A stretch of 46,657 bases of DNA from an uncultured Ruminococcus sp. (GTDB lineage: Bacteria > Bacillota > Clostridia > Oscillospirales > Ruminococcaceae). The stretch's first letter is position 1, and every line of letters begins with the position of its first letter. This document shows positions 33,349-41,738 of this stretch, in pieces. The stretch covers positions 1 through 46,657 of the forward strand of contig CAADWP010000066.1 in the NCBI GenBank assembly GCA_900752785.1. Direction: 5' to 3'. The position numbers and the translations under genes are program-made. The notes beneath the pieces were generated by a model. That model ran no database searches, was not told the origin of the DNA, and saw only the letters and a list, made by a program, of their open reading frames with translations.

Positions 33349-34389
33349 ATGGAAAATAAAAAGAACACTATCGACGCCCTTATGGAACAAGGAAAAAATA
33401 ACGGCAAGCTTACAACAAAGGAAATTACCGACGCTCTTGAAGAACTGGATTTTGACGTCGATCAGATCAATACTTTCTATGATAACTGCGAAAACCTTAA
33501 CATAGAAATCGTTGAAGACATGAATCTTGACGCCGATCTAAAAATAGGTCTTGATTCAAATCTTACCGACGATCCTGTAAAGATCTACCTTAAAGAGATC
33601 GGACGCGTTCCCCTGCTTACTACCGAAGAAGAAATCGAACTTGCTCAGAGAATGTCTAAGGGTGATCCTTACGCTAAAAAAAGACTTTCCGAAGCTAACC
33701 TCCGACTTGTTGTAAGTATAGCAAAAAAATATGTTGGCAGAGGTATGCAGTTTCTTGATCTTATACAAGAGGGTAACCTCGGTCTTATAAAGGCAGTTGA
33801 AAAATTTGACTATACTAAAGGTTTTAAATTCTCTACCTATGCTACATGGTGGATACGTCAGGCTATTACTCGCGCTATAGCCGACCAGGCAAGAACTATC
33901 CGTATTCCTGTCCATATGGTGGAAACTATCACAAAAGTTAAAAAAGTATCGAGCCAGCTCCTTCATGAAAACGGTCATGACCCAAGTCCGGAAGAGATTG
34001 CAGATAAGCTTAGTATGCCCGTTGATAAGGTTCGCGAGATCATGCGCGTAGCTCAAGATCCCGTGTCGCTTGAAACTCCTATCGGCGAGGAGGAAGACAG
34101 TCATCTCGGCGACTTTATCCCCGACGACGACGCTCCTGCACCGGCTGAAGCCGCTTCACATACGCTCCTTAAAGAACAGCTTAACGAAGTTCTTGCAACT
34201 CTCACAGATCGGGAAGCCAAGGTTCTAAAACTGAGATTTGGACTTGAAGACGGCAGGGCGCGTACACTTGAAGAAGTTGGTCAGAGATTTGACGTTACCC
34301 GTGAACGCATTCGTCAGATCGAAGCAAAGGCTCTAAGGAAGCTTCGTCACCCGAGCAGAAGCAAAAAAGTCAAGGATTTCCTTGACTGA
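33349..34389 (+). CDS. rpoD: RNA polymerase primary sigma factor (sigma-A/RpoD)
   Basis: The housekeeping sigma factor. The 346 residues include region 1.1 (about 1-60), region 1.2 ([17 protein letters not shown]), region 2 ([20 protein letters not shown], which opens the -10), region 3 ([13 protein letters not shown]) and region 4.2 ([18 protein letters not shown], the -35 reader). The consensus TTGACA/TATAAT promoters elsewhere in the window fit it. The start is ATG at 33349, after AAGGAGG; an in-frame ATG at 33331 precedes that site and is rejected. It is 30 bases behind dnaG and ends at a strong hairpin. Confidence 0.98.
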   Translation: MENKKNTIDALMEQGKNNGKLTTKEITDALEELDFDVDQINTFYDNCENLNIEIVEDMNLDADLKIGLDSNLTDDPVKIYLKEIGRVPLLTTEEEIELAQRMSKGDPYAKKRLSEANLRLVVSIAKKYVGRGMQFLDLIQEGNLGLIKAVEKFDYTKGFKFSTYATWWIRQAITRAIADQARTIRIPVHMVETITKVKKVSSQLLHENGHDPSPEEIADKLSMPVDKVREIMRVAQDPVSLETPIGEEEDSHLGDFIPDDDAPAPAEAASHTLLKEQLNEVLATLTDREAKVLKLRFGLEDGRARTLEEVGQRFDVTRERIRQIEAKALRKLRHPSRSKKVKDFLD

Positions 34390-34401
34390 TTATTACATAA
34401 A

Positions 34402-34448
34402 TTAAGGCAGCAGCGTACATAAACCGTACGCCGCTGCCTTAATATTTT
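34402..34448. terminator. Bidirectional terminator after rpoD
   Basis: A 17-position stem (TTAAGGCAGCAGCGTAC against its complement, one mismatch) with a 7-base loop, flanked by A- and T-rich ends; it serves rpoD and the convergent CE2 gene. Confidence 0.88.
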
Positions 34449-34462
34449 AAAGAAAAGTGCTT

Positions 34463-36187
34463 CTATTCGATTTTTTCAAGCCTAAGACTGCGGATAGTAA
34501 TATTACGTGAACCTTCTCCGCCAATCTGCAAAACCAATTCAGCATCTTCATCTGTCAAAGAAACAATGAATTCTTCACTGAAAGAAGATTGATCTTCGCT
34601 TTTTTCAAGAATACCGCTGAAATAAACTTCGGTTTTATTACTGTTCCTAATAATTACCGGTATATCTGCATCCAAGACTCCGGTGCAATTAAACGTGAGC
34701 CTGTACTTACTGTCCTTTTGTATTTTTACGGGAGAAACAATTGCTTCAACGTCGCTTGGATCATCTCCTCCGTCAGTAATGTTTATATTAAATGATCTGT
34801 CATAATCGGAAAAATACGGCCATGCATTTGCTCCCGATTCGGAATTTGTGCTGAGACTATATTCAGCGTCAGCGGCCATGTCAAGTCCTATTTCATCAGA
34901 TTCAATACCAATAGCCTTACATATTTTGTCAGCAAGTACGTACGCGCTTTTCTGCTGAGTAACAGGAGAAGGATGCCAGTCGGAACCGTAACCGTCGCTC
35001 TGGAGCTGTGTTGCCGACTCGTAGGATGAAACACGCTGATCTCCGGTTTCGTCTTTAAAATCCTCGATCGCATGTTCAATGTACGGATAAAGCTGATTGC
35101 ATCCCATTGTTCCAAGGGTACAGATTATATATGCGTCGGGATTATTCTTGCGTACCGTTTTTAAAAATTCAGTATACCCCTCGGCAAATTCCTTTCCGCG
35201 CACATCTATATCTTTATCGACATATGTACAATCGTTTGTACCGAGATTGATAACAACAACATCGTTCGGACGTTTGGTAAAATCCCATGGCTTTGAATAT
35301 TCGTCGTATGAACCTATCTGCTCATAATAAGCAGGAACAAGGCTGTCGGTATTTATTTTTCCGTCGCTTGTATAGCCTGAGATTATACCATGTCCACTGT
35401 AGCTTACCGCGCTGTAATCAGCGTCAAGCTTCCTTGCTGTAAGGTAAGCGTAGGATTTCATAAAATTTTCAGTAATCGTCTTAAAAGATTCGTTTTGTGA
35501 AGCGCCTTCTACCCCATAAGCACAGGTTATAGAGTCTCCAATAAACTCAATTTGAAGCTTTTTGGGGTTTGTCGGAGAAATAGGAGTGAGAAAATTTGAA
35601 TTAACTTTTATTGATGCAACTCCAACCGCACCATTGTTAGCTTCGGATAAGTGAATAACCTTAACCTTAGACGTTTTTACAGTATCGCTGCTGAAAAGCT
35701 TAACTGTCGTAAACGCTTCGTTCATAGTGCTGTCGGAAATTATTTCATCGTCAACAATAACCGCATATCTTGGACGATAATCGGCGCCGTTATTGATGCT
35801 TGCGTCACCCTTTAAAGTTAATTCAGCCGATTTTCCTGTTACAGTAAATTCTATTGCCGAACCGCTCTGAACAAGCCATGCAATATCATCATTGTAATAA
35901 TTTCTTCCAATATATCGTACATTTTTCTCGGATGCATAAAATTCCGATTCAGTAAAATCTCCTATGAGGTCGATATTCTTCCTCATAAATACCATATCGA
36001 AAATATTAACTGCTCCATCGCCATTTACATCCTGACCATAAGCATCTTTTTCTAAATCATGAATATAGTTTCTGAGTCCTTTTAACTCATCGACCGTATA
36101 TCTACTTCTTTCTGCTGACGCAGACATAGTAATAATTGAAGAAGCGGCCAGAATTGCAAGCGCAGAATTAATATATTTTTTTTTCAT
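34463..36187 (-). CDS. CE2-type acetyl esterase with an N-terminal half dockerin
   Basis: A 574-residue secreted esterase. The signal peptide (NSALAILAASSIITMSASA) is followed by a dockerin-like unit with one clear calcium loop (DVNGDGAVNIFD, about residues 53-64) after a helical segment, a jelly-roll domain (about 85-205), the SGNH catalytic domain with FIGDSITCAYG (Ser219), NLGTNDCT and SDWHPS (Asp403, His405), and a C-terminal beta-sandwich that is probably a carbohydrate-binding module. The jelly-roll plus SGNH order is that of CE2 acetyl xylan esterases, which may also act on glucomannan. The ATG at 36187 follows GGTGAG; in-frame GTG/ATG codons at 36199 and nearby are upstream of it. A sigma-A promoter is at 36224. 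Confidence 0.87.
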   Translation of the reverse strand: MKKKYINSALAILAASSIITMSASAERSRYTVDELKGLRNYIHDLEKDAYGQDVNGDGAVNIFDMVFMRKNIDLIGDFTESEFYASEKNVRYIGRNYYNDDIAWLVQSGSAIEFTVTGKSAELTLKGDASINNGADYRPRYAVIVDDEIISDSTMNEAFTTVKLFSSDTVKTSKVKVIHLSEANNGAVGVASIKVNSNFLTPISPTNPKKLQIEFIGDSITCAYGVEGASQNESFKTITENFMKSYAYLTARKLDADYSAVSYSGHGIISGYTSDGKINTDSLVPAYYEQIGSYDEYSKPWDFTKRPNDVVVINLGTNDCTYVDKDIDVRGKEFAEGYTEFLKTVRKNNPDAYIICTLGTMGCNQLYPYIEHAIEDFKDETGDQRVSSYESATQLQSDGYGSDWHPSPVTQQKSAYVLADKICKAIGIESDEIGLDMAADAEYSLSTNSESGANAWPYFSDYDRSFNINITDGGDDPSDVEAIVSPVKIQKDSKYRLTFNCTGVLDADIPVIIRNSNKTEVYFSGILEKSEDQSSFSEEFIVSLTDEDAELVLQIGGEGSRNITIRSLRLEKIE

Positions 36188-36223
36188 ACTTCTCACCATT
36201 TTAAATTTTTTTATATTGTTTTT

Positions 36224-36252
36224 ATTATATATTTTTTTGAAAACTCAGTCAA
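36224..36252 (-). promoter_or_regulatory. Sigma-A promoter of the CE2 gene
   Basis: Minus strand TTGACT (36252-36247), 17-base spacer and TATAAT (36229-36224), about 37 bases before the start codon. Confidence 0.78.
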
Positions 36253-36302
36253 TAGATAAATTATTAATAATTAGAAATTATCGGCAACAGGTCATGAGAG
36301 AT

Positions 36303-36331
36303 ATGTACGAGGCAATTTAAATCAATTTTTT
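36303..36331 (+). repeat. Dispersed 29-base repeat, copy 2
   Basis: Matches 4121-4149 at 28 of 29 bases. It lies between the CE2 promoter and the end of the SleC-like cluster, flanked by an imperfect dyad (AGAGATAT near 36297 and ATATTCTCT near 36336). Confidence 0.65.
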
Positions 36332-36352
36332 TAAATATTCTCTATTAAATTT

Positions 36353-36868
36353 TTATATCATCCGGTCGATACATTCATTGAATCCTACAAGCATATTCCA
36401 TACTGTACTGTCCACAATGTCATCATAAGGCAATCCCACACGCTGACGAAACATTTTTACAGCATTTGCTGTCTCGTTATTATAATTTCCGTTAATTTCA
36501 ATATGCGGCGCATTGTCAAATTTATTGGCGATATTATTAAGCATTACCTGAATTATGTATACAAGCGTACCGTTATCTCCAAGTCTGACGATATGCTTTT
36601 TTGAGGGAAAAGCTTTATATCCGGAAGGCTCAGAATTAATGTGCTCCTTATATACTCTTACAATTTTATTCCATGTCGCTGAATCGGTATTCCCTGTTTC
36701 GGGAAGACCGTATTCGCGCTGAAAGGCTTTTACCGCTTCAATAGTTTCCTTTCCATAAAATCCGTCGATCATAATATGAGGAATATTGCTGTTAAAAAGC
36801 GAAATAGAATAAAGATATTTCTGAAGCTCGGCAATATGCTGCCGCCTTTGAAGTTTTGAATAAGCCAT
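36353..36868 (-). CDS. Protein with two peptidoglycan-binding (PG_binding_1) repeats
   Basis: A 171-residue protein made almost wholly of two PG_binding_1 repeats: the first has IDGFYGKETIEAVKAFQREY and TDSATWNKI, the second INGNYNNETANAVKMFRQR and DSTVWNML. There is no signal peptide and no catalytic domain, so it would bind wall or cortex without cutting it, or be exposed only after mother-cell lysis. The repeats closely resemble those of the SleC-like protein encoded 21 bases upstream, and it probably arose from the C-terminal part of such a gene. The ATG at 36868 follows AAAGGAG; the TTG at 36883 is inside that site region. Confidence 0.8.
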   Translation of the reverse strand: MAYSKLQRRQHIAELQKYLYSISLFNSNIPHIMIDGFYGKETIEAVKAFQREYGLPETGNTDSATWNKIVRVYKEHINSEPSGYKAFPSKKHIVRLGDNGTLVYIIQVMLNNIANKFDNAPHIEINGNYNNETANAVKMFRQRVGLPYDDIVDSTVWNMLVGFNECIDRMI

Positions 36869-36889
36869 TTTGACTCCTTTCAATTGAAA

Positions 36890-38284
36890 TCAACCGGTAA
36901 TTGTATATCCGGGATTCTGGTAAGGACGTTTGTCGCTTCCAAAGCGCAAATCGGAATAAACTTCGGCAATTTTATCCCATGTAACGCCGCCAACGACACC
37001 TGTAGGATTTATTCCGAACTGCCGCTGAAAAGCCATTACCGACTGCTTGGTTAAAGGTCCGAAATATCCTGTATTATTGACTGCGGGAATGTTATTGTAT
37101 GTTCTGTTTATAAGCGTAAGATATTCCTGAATTATTTTTACTGCATCACTTGTGACACCCTCGCGCAGAACCGTTCCCGGATATAAAGCGACGGCTGTAT
37201 ACATAGGAGGAACTGAATCAACAATTCCTTGATATGCCCTGTATAAGTCAATTCTTGTAGCACGGTCTACCTCTCCGGTCATCGGAAGTCCAAAAACACG
37301 CTGAAAAGACTTTACCGATCTTTCTGTTCTTTCACCGAAATACCCTGTAATATCCACAGGAATCACGGCATCGTAATATGCTCCGATAACGGCAAGGTAA
37401 TATTGAAGATTGCTGACCTCATTGCTCTGCATACCGACTTTAAGATCTTCTGTATAAAGAATATCAATATCTTCTGCTCTTACACCCTCTGAATTAAGTT
37501 CTGCTATTCTTTTTACGCTGGCGTAAATATAAATTATTTTATACCAAGTTGCTTCATCTACTACACCTGTCTGACGCAAATCAAATATTTTTTGAAATTC
37601 ACGAACGGCAGCTTCCGTAGCGTCGTCGTATATACCGTCCGCAACAGGTATTTTAGGGATCGCAGGAAAATTATTTGAAATTCTGTTTAAAAATATCTGG
37701 AGAGATCTTACAGCGTTTCCTCCAGAACCAAGGCTCAGTTCAATTCCCGGATATGAGGGATATGGAGTTTTCACAGGAGCATTCTTTACGATCTCAATAT
37801 TCTGACCGTAATAATGCTGAAGTATTTCATATGGAGTGAGTCCCTGATTAGCAAGAGTAACGGTACCCCATTGTGAAAGTCCCTCGCAGGTCACAGTCGT
37901 ACCGTTACAGAATGCTGCAAACATCGGTTCAATATTGCATGGTCTTTTAATATAATCATTAAAAAGCTCATCAACAAGATAACCGATATTTTCAAATATT
38001 TCCCTGCCATATATAAATTTTTGATCGTACTGGGTGGACGAAGTAATATCAAAAGGGTAACCTCTCGACCGGTACCATTCCGTATAAAAACGATTGAGCG
38101 CAAAAGTAACGATTGCATAAATATTTGCTCTGAGAGCGTTTTCCGGCCACGTTGGATATATCTCGCTGGAAGCCACATTTTTTATATAGTCCGAAAAGCT
38201 GACGGTAACATTTTCAGCGTCGGAATCAGGCGATCCGAGATGTACCGTTATTGTCTCGGGAATAAACGGAGTTCCTGTAAGCAT
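36890..38284 (-). CDS. sleC: SleC-like spore cortex-lytic enzyme (SpoIID domain plus PG-binding repeats)
   Basis: A 464-residue protein with a SpoIID/LytB lytic-transglycosylase domain (about 1-165) and three PG_binding_1 repeats (about 185-250, 280-345, 375-450). The segment VASSEIYPTWPENALRAN carries the expected catalytic Glu (Glu41), and RFYTEWYRSRGYPFDITSS and LSQWGT fit the SpoIID-like domain of clostridial SleC, the enzyme that degrades cortex at germination. Known SleC proteins carry an N-terminal pre-pro part and usually one PG-binding region. Here the protein begins directly at the SpoIID domain, and the N-terminal part seems to be the upstream gene. There is no signal peptide, as in SleC. 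AGGGGG lies six bases before the ATG, three bases after the upstream stop. Confidence 0.8.
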   Translation of the reverse strand: MLTGTPFIPETITVHLGSPDSDAENVTVSFSDYIKNVASSEIYPTWPENALRANIYAIVTFALNRFYTEWYRSRGYPFDITSSTQYDQKFIYGREIFENIGYLVDELFNDYIKRPCNIEPMFAAFCNGTTVTCEGLSQWGTVTLANQGLTPYEILQHYYGQNIEIVKNAPVKTPYPSYPGIELSLGSGGNAVRSLQIFLNRISNNFPAIPKIPVADGIYDDATEAAVREFQKIFDLRQTGVVDEATWYKIIYIYASVKRIAELNSEGVRAEDIDILYTEDLKVGMQSNEVSNLQYYLAVIGAYYDAVIPVDITGYFGERTERSVKSFQRVFGLPMTGEVDRATRIDLYRAYQGIVDSVPPMYTAVALYPGTVLREGVTSDAVKIIQEYLTLINRTYNNIPAVNNTGYFGPLTKQSVMAFQRQFGINPTGVVGGVTWDKIAEVYSDLRFGSDKRPYQNPGYTITG

Positions 38285-38287
38285 AGT

Positions 38288-39088
38288 TTAACCCCCTTCT
38301 CCGACAGGCTCTTGAAAATTGGGTTCCTGATTATAGTAAACAACTGTTTCGTCAGATGGATTCATAAGGAGGGGCACAGGAACCATATTGAAATTCTGTA
38401 TAGATGTGATCCCAGGAAAAACAGGAACGTCAACGCTTATTGAATTAAAAAAACCATCTGCCGTTACGCTTACGTCAAAAAGGCTATAAGGTCTTACGGC
38501 AGGATCCGGAGACTGCGAATATACCTCCGAGGGTGCAGGAAGTTCAAAAATACGAGTAGTTCCGCTAACGTCTGTCTTTCCCGCAGCAAGTATCAAACGG
38601 TTACCGTTTATTGTTGCCGTTACCGCAACATTCGCGCCTTCAACACTTCCTGAATCTCTCCCTGTTCTGACGTTGACCCGAATAAATCCATGGGAGTTTC
38701 CTATGCTTTCCTCAGAGGGATATGATGGAGGACTGTTTATTTCCTCATTATATTTGTCTGAATCAGCGCTCAGCTCTGACAGATCCGGTTCCGGAAACCG
38801 CAAATCAATATCATCAGCCGCTTCCTCCTTGATATATGAAAGCGGCAGTTCCTCCTCAGATTCTTCTGTATTTTCAATAATTTCTGAAGCAGGCGCTGAT
38901 TCCTCCTCTATCGTTTCTGTTACATCATCTTCTACCGGAACAGTTTCGGATATATCTTCCTTTTTTACGGAAACAAGATCGGCTGAGCTCGTATCGCCGT
39001 TTGAATTTGCGGGGCAGCATCTTCCATAAAGCTGCATCATTTCACGCTTATATTGCTCAGCTTTTGTTTCAAGCTCTTTTTTTTCCAT
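38288..39088 (-). CDS. Acidic protein with a SleC-N-terminus-like Ig-fold domain
   Basis: A 266-residue protein. Residues 1-140 are charged and acidic, rich in Glu and Ser, and look disordered. Residues 145-255 form a carboxypeptidase-regulatory-like beta-sandwich (GFIRVNVRTGRDSGSVEGAN, KTDVSGTTRIFELPAP, FDVSVTADGFFN, GITSIQNFNMVPVP). Its end resembles the N-terminal pro-region of clostridial SleC, and the gene is followed after three bases by the SleC-like gene, so the pair looks like one SleC split in two. The start is ATG at 39088, after AGGAGGCGAT; the further upstream start at 39151 has no site. A sigma-E-like promoter precedes it. No signal peptide. Confidence 0.72.
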   Translation of the reverse strand: MEKKELETKAEQYKREMMQLYGRCCPANSNGDTSSADLVSVKKEDISETVPVEDDVTETIEEESAPASEIIENTEESEEELPLSYIKEEAADDIDLRFPEPDLSELSADSDKYNEEINSPPSYPSEESIGNSHGFIRVNVRTGRDSGSVEGANVAVTATINGNRLILAAGKTDVSGTTRIFELPAPSEVYSQSPDPAVRPYSLFDVSVTADGFFNSISVDVPVFPGITSIQNFNMVPVPLLMNPSDETVVYYNQEPNFQEPVGEGG

Positions 39089-39109
39089 TTGATCGCCTCC
39101 TATTTTTTT

Positions 39110-39138
39110 ATTATATTCGGCAATCTGATTGGATATGA
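39110..39138 (-). promoter_or_regulatory. Possible sigma-E-type promoter of the SleC-like cluster
   Basis: Minus strand TCATATC (39138-39132) fits KMATATT, and AATATAAT (39117-39110) fits CATACAnT at most positions, with the preferred 14-base spacing. Transcription would start about 10 bases before the AGGAGG site. Confidence 0.45.
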
Positions 39139-39184
39139 CAAAAAGATACACATCAATAATTATATTCGCACTAATTCCTTTATT

Positions 39185-39530
39185 TTATGTTTGAACCGCA
39201 TTTACCGCATCAATGGCACCATATACCTTGCCATTATTGACAAAAATATTGCCTGTACCGATAAAATCAAATACTACATTTGCATTTTCACATTGATCGT
39301 GCAAAGACTTTATCCACTTGTAAAACAAGGTCTGGTTTTCTGTTGTTACACATAATATTATCCACTTTAGCAAGCTCAAACAACTTCATTGTAGATACGC
39401 TTTTAATTTCAATGACAAATTTAAGAACTTTGATTTCAAGATAGGAACCACGAATGTCGACATTTAAATAGGACAAATCAACGTTTTGAACACGGCTCGG
39501 TAAATTATTATAGAGCAGTCTCTATAGGCG
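39185..39530 (-). pseudogene. Probable frameshifted gene remnant
   Basis: Two minus-strand frames join plausibly near 39350. The upstream one, open from about 39530, reads LYNNLPSRVQNVDLS and goes on to FELAKVDNIM. The downstream one reads LFYKWIKSLHDQCENANVV, contains FDFIGTGNIFVNNGKVYGA and ends at a TAA at 39185. Neither half has a ribosome binding site or a proper start. The joined product of about 110 residues looks protein-like but I do not recognise it. It may be left from an older insertion at the element border. It could also be chance. Confidence 0.3.
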
Positions 39531-39666
39531 AGAAAATTTACAATCAAATTCATATAATAGAGTAGACAAATGCACGATTTTATGCTATAAGTGACCTTAT
39601 TCGGCATTAGTGGTCATTAGTGGATATTAAAAGGCATTAAGAACCCGAATCTACGGCGTTTTTCAT

Positions 39667-39806
39667 GGTAGAAATCAGTAAAACCGCGCAGTATTGGGAA
39701 AACGTAAAAATCGCAAATTTGAAGATTTATGGTAGAAAATTGGTAGAAGCCTATCGACAAAAAAGTTGGTAGAAACTTGGTAGATAACAGAAAAAAGACG
39801 GTAGAA
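39667..39806 (+). repeat. Six GGTAGA-type direct repeats near the element's left end
   Basis: GGTAGAA occurs at 39667, 39731, 39742, 39768 and 39800, and GGTAGAT at 39779. Two pairs are 11 bases apart (39731/39742 and 39768/39779), the spacing of one helical turn. Just upstream CATTAGTGG occurs twice (39605 and 39614). The cluster resembles arm-type binding sites or iterons. The stretch has no clear ORF. Confidence 0.6.
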
Positions 39807-39833
39807 AGTCTGTTGACAAACTGAATCATGGAC

Positions 39834-39880
39834 AATAGCGGACGGTGTTTCATAGAAGTGAAGCGCTGTCCGCTATTTTT
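39834..39880 (+). terminator. First attenuator-like hairpin before the element's first gene
   Basis: AATAGCGGAC (39834-39843) pairs perfectly with GTCCGCTATT (39868-39877) around a 24-base loop, with five T residues at 39876-39880. Confidence 0.65.
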
Positions 39881-39905
39881 ATGCCCAAAATTGAATATCG
39901 TACTG

Positions 39906-39939
39906 CGTTTCTCAGAAATGAGGAACGTTTTTCTTTTTC
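39906..39939 (+). terminator. Second attenuator-like hairpin with GAAA tetraloop
   Basis: CGTTTCTCA (39906-39914) pairs with TGAGGAACG (39919-39927, one G-U) around a GAAA tetraloop, followed by TTTTTCTTTTTC. It ends 27 bases before the first element gene, so it would stop or regulate entry of transcription. Confidence 0.75.
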
Positions 39940-39965
39940 AGAATGAAAGTCAGGGAGGAATTTCT

Positions 39966-40244
39966 ATGCCAAATCCAAAAGCAATTGATGTGCCGAATTT
40001 AGGCTTTACCGAAGTGCAGACTACTATTCTGCAAATCATGATGAACAAAGAAGAAATCGACTACTCTACAGTAGATGAACTGACAAAAGTGAATGAGCTG
40101 TCAGCTTACCATTATGATAAGCTCTGCGATGCCGTATACGGACTGAAAAAACGAGGTTTTCTCCTTGAAGTCAAGAAGCCTTACGGCTGCGTTTATGCAG
40201 TAAACAAGCTGCGAATACCAAACATGATGTTTCAGTATAGCTGA
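39966..40244 (+). CDS. Small winged-helix-like protein of the conjugative element
   Basis: A 92-residue protein. The part VDELTKVNELSAYHYDKLCD with the following YGLKKRGFLLEV and a beta wing (YGCVYAVNKLRI) looks like a winged helix, so DNA binding or regulation of the next gene is likely. Family not recognised by name. The ATG at 39966 has GGGAGG eight bases upstream; a longer in-frame reading from 39828 would pass through both hairpins and is rejected. It ends 15 bases before the replication-initiator-like gene and probably forms an operon with it. Confidence 0.7.
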   Translation: MPNPKAIDVPNLGFTEVQTTILQIMMNKEEIDYSTVDELTKVNELSAYHYDKLCDAVYGLKKRGFLLEVKKPYGCVYAVNKLRIPNMMFQYS

Positions 40245-40259
40245 CAGGGGTGAATGAAA

Positions 40260-41660
40260 ATGGACAATAAGAAAAAAATCAAAAAGACGGTTTCCGATAC
40301 GGTTTGCCGTGTACATAAATTTGGCGGTTATGCCGTTCTGAGTAACTGTTTTGTCAGATCAACGAATTTAGGCTGTCCTGCTATCGGTCTGCTCGGCAGA
40401 GTAATGGATCTGCCGCCTGAGTGGAATTTCACGAAAGCCGGACTGATCGCTGTCTGTCCCGACGGTGAAACTGCCGTTGAAAGCGCCCTTGCAGACTTGG
40501 AAGAATGGGGCTATCTCCAAAAAATCGTGCAGATGCCGAACGAATCCCCTACGGGCAGGATACGCACTGTTTATAATTTTTACGAATATTCCGAAAAGGA
40601 TCATTCTATTCCTCGGTATGACTACGAACTTGAAACTTACACGGTCGATAACGCTACCCTGAACCGTGTCAAGAAAGTCGGAAATTACTCTATGATCAGC
40701 AGCAAGCTCCTGCGGAATAGGGAGATCAAGAATAAATTACTCGGTTTTCTTCTCAAAGTGCTTTCCCTGCCGAACTATTGGAATTTTTCTATGTCAGGAC
40801 TTGTGGCAATCTGTAAAGAGGGTAAGACGGCAGTTCACAATGTTGTCGTAAAGCTCATAGATATGGGCTATCTTGTCCGCACAAAGCTCCTGCCAAACGA
40901 GAGCATTCACAATTGCTTTGAGTATGTATACAGCTTTTTCGATAAGCCTGTCAGCAAAGAAGAAGCCAATGAGCTTGAAGCGGAAACACGGCGCAAGGCT
41001 ATCACGATTCGTGAGGGCGGACGTGCAAAAAAGACCGCTTCGTCAACGGCTGAAAAACAGGAGGCAGAAAACCTGTACCTTGATTCTCAACCGTCTGAAA
41101 CTCTGCCTTCTGAAAATCAGGGACAATATAATACTAAAGATTCAATACAAAAAAATTCATTATGGAGTCATAAATCCTCCATCATTCCTCCTGCGGCAAA
41201 TCGGAAAATTTTCAACAACTCTGCTGTTGAAAATTCAAGTAACGGAATGAATGACGAAAGCAGAAAAGAAGAAATTGAAATATATACCAAGGTCGTAAAA
41301 GATAATATCGACTATTGGGATCTCGGAGAATGGCTCTGTGCTGACGGCAGGGACGGCTTCAAAGAAGCGGATGAGATCGTCGGCTTTATCGTTGACGAGA
41401 TCTGCTCCCCTCTGCCCTATGGGACGATTAAGGGGCAGTCTTTCCCCAGAAGCGTGATACAGTCCAAAATGCTGAAAGCGGATTTAAATATCATTCAGAG
41501 CGTTCTGCTGAAAATGGCAGAGGTGGACGGAATCAAGGATTTTAGAAAGTATTTCATCAGCGCCCTCTACAATGAAGTCTTAACATACAATTTCAACGAA
41601 GGCTGCGAAAGTCGATGGGCGGATCATGCGGTGGCTCGTGATTTCGGTTATCCGGCATAA
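40260..41660 (+). CDS. Replication-initiator-like protein with duplicated winged helix (DUF6017-like end)
   Basis: A 466-residue protein. It holds two similar tandem units of about 80 residues: AIGLLGRVMDLPPEWNFTKA with the following LADLEEWGYL, and LLGFLLKVLSLPNYWNFSMS with VVKLIDMGYL; each looks like a winged helix. A low-complexity linker (about residues 245-335) leads to a C-terminal domain (CADGRDGFKEADEIVGFIVD, IKGQSFPRSVIQSKML) of the DUF6017 kind found in replication initiators of Tn1549-like elements. Role inferred: starting replication of the excised element. The start is taken as ATG 40260, nine bases after AGGGG; the ATG at 40254 is too near that site. Confidence 0.75.
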   Translation: MDNKKKIKKTVSDTVCRVHKFGGYAVLSNCFVRSTNLGCPAIGLLGRVMDLPPEWNFTKAGLIAVCPDGETAVESALADLEEWGYLQKIVQMPNESPTGRIRTVYNFYEYSEKDHSIPRYDYELETYTVDNATLNRVKKVGNYSMISSKLLRNREIKNKLLGFLLKVLSLPNYWNFSMSGLVAICKEGKTAVHNVVVKLIDMGYLVRTKLLPNESIHNCFEYVYSFFDKPVSKEEANELEAETRRKAITIREGGRAKKTASSTAEKQEAENLYLDSQPSETLPSENQGQYNTKDSIQKNSLWSHKSSIIPPAANRKIFNNSAVENSSNGMNDESRKEEIEIYTKVVKDNIDYWDLGEWLCADGRDGFKEADEIVGFIVDEICSPLPYGTIKGQSFPRSVIQSKMLKADLNIIQSVLLKMAEVDGIKDFRKYFISALYNEVLTYNFNEGCESRWADHAVARDFGYPA

Positions 41661-41738
41661 GCAGTGAAAGAGGTGGTCAGTATGATTGTCTGAATATTTT
41701 ACAAACAATTTCAATCCAAAAGAAAGAAGGTGAAAATC

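Noticed and set aside
39813..39841. TTGACA as the -35 of an element promoter
   Set aside because: No acceptable -10 lies 16-18 bases downstream (TAGCGG only); not called.
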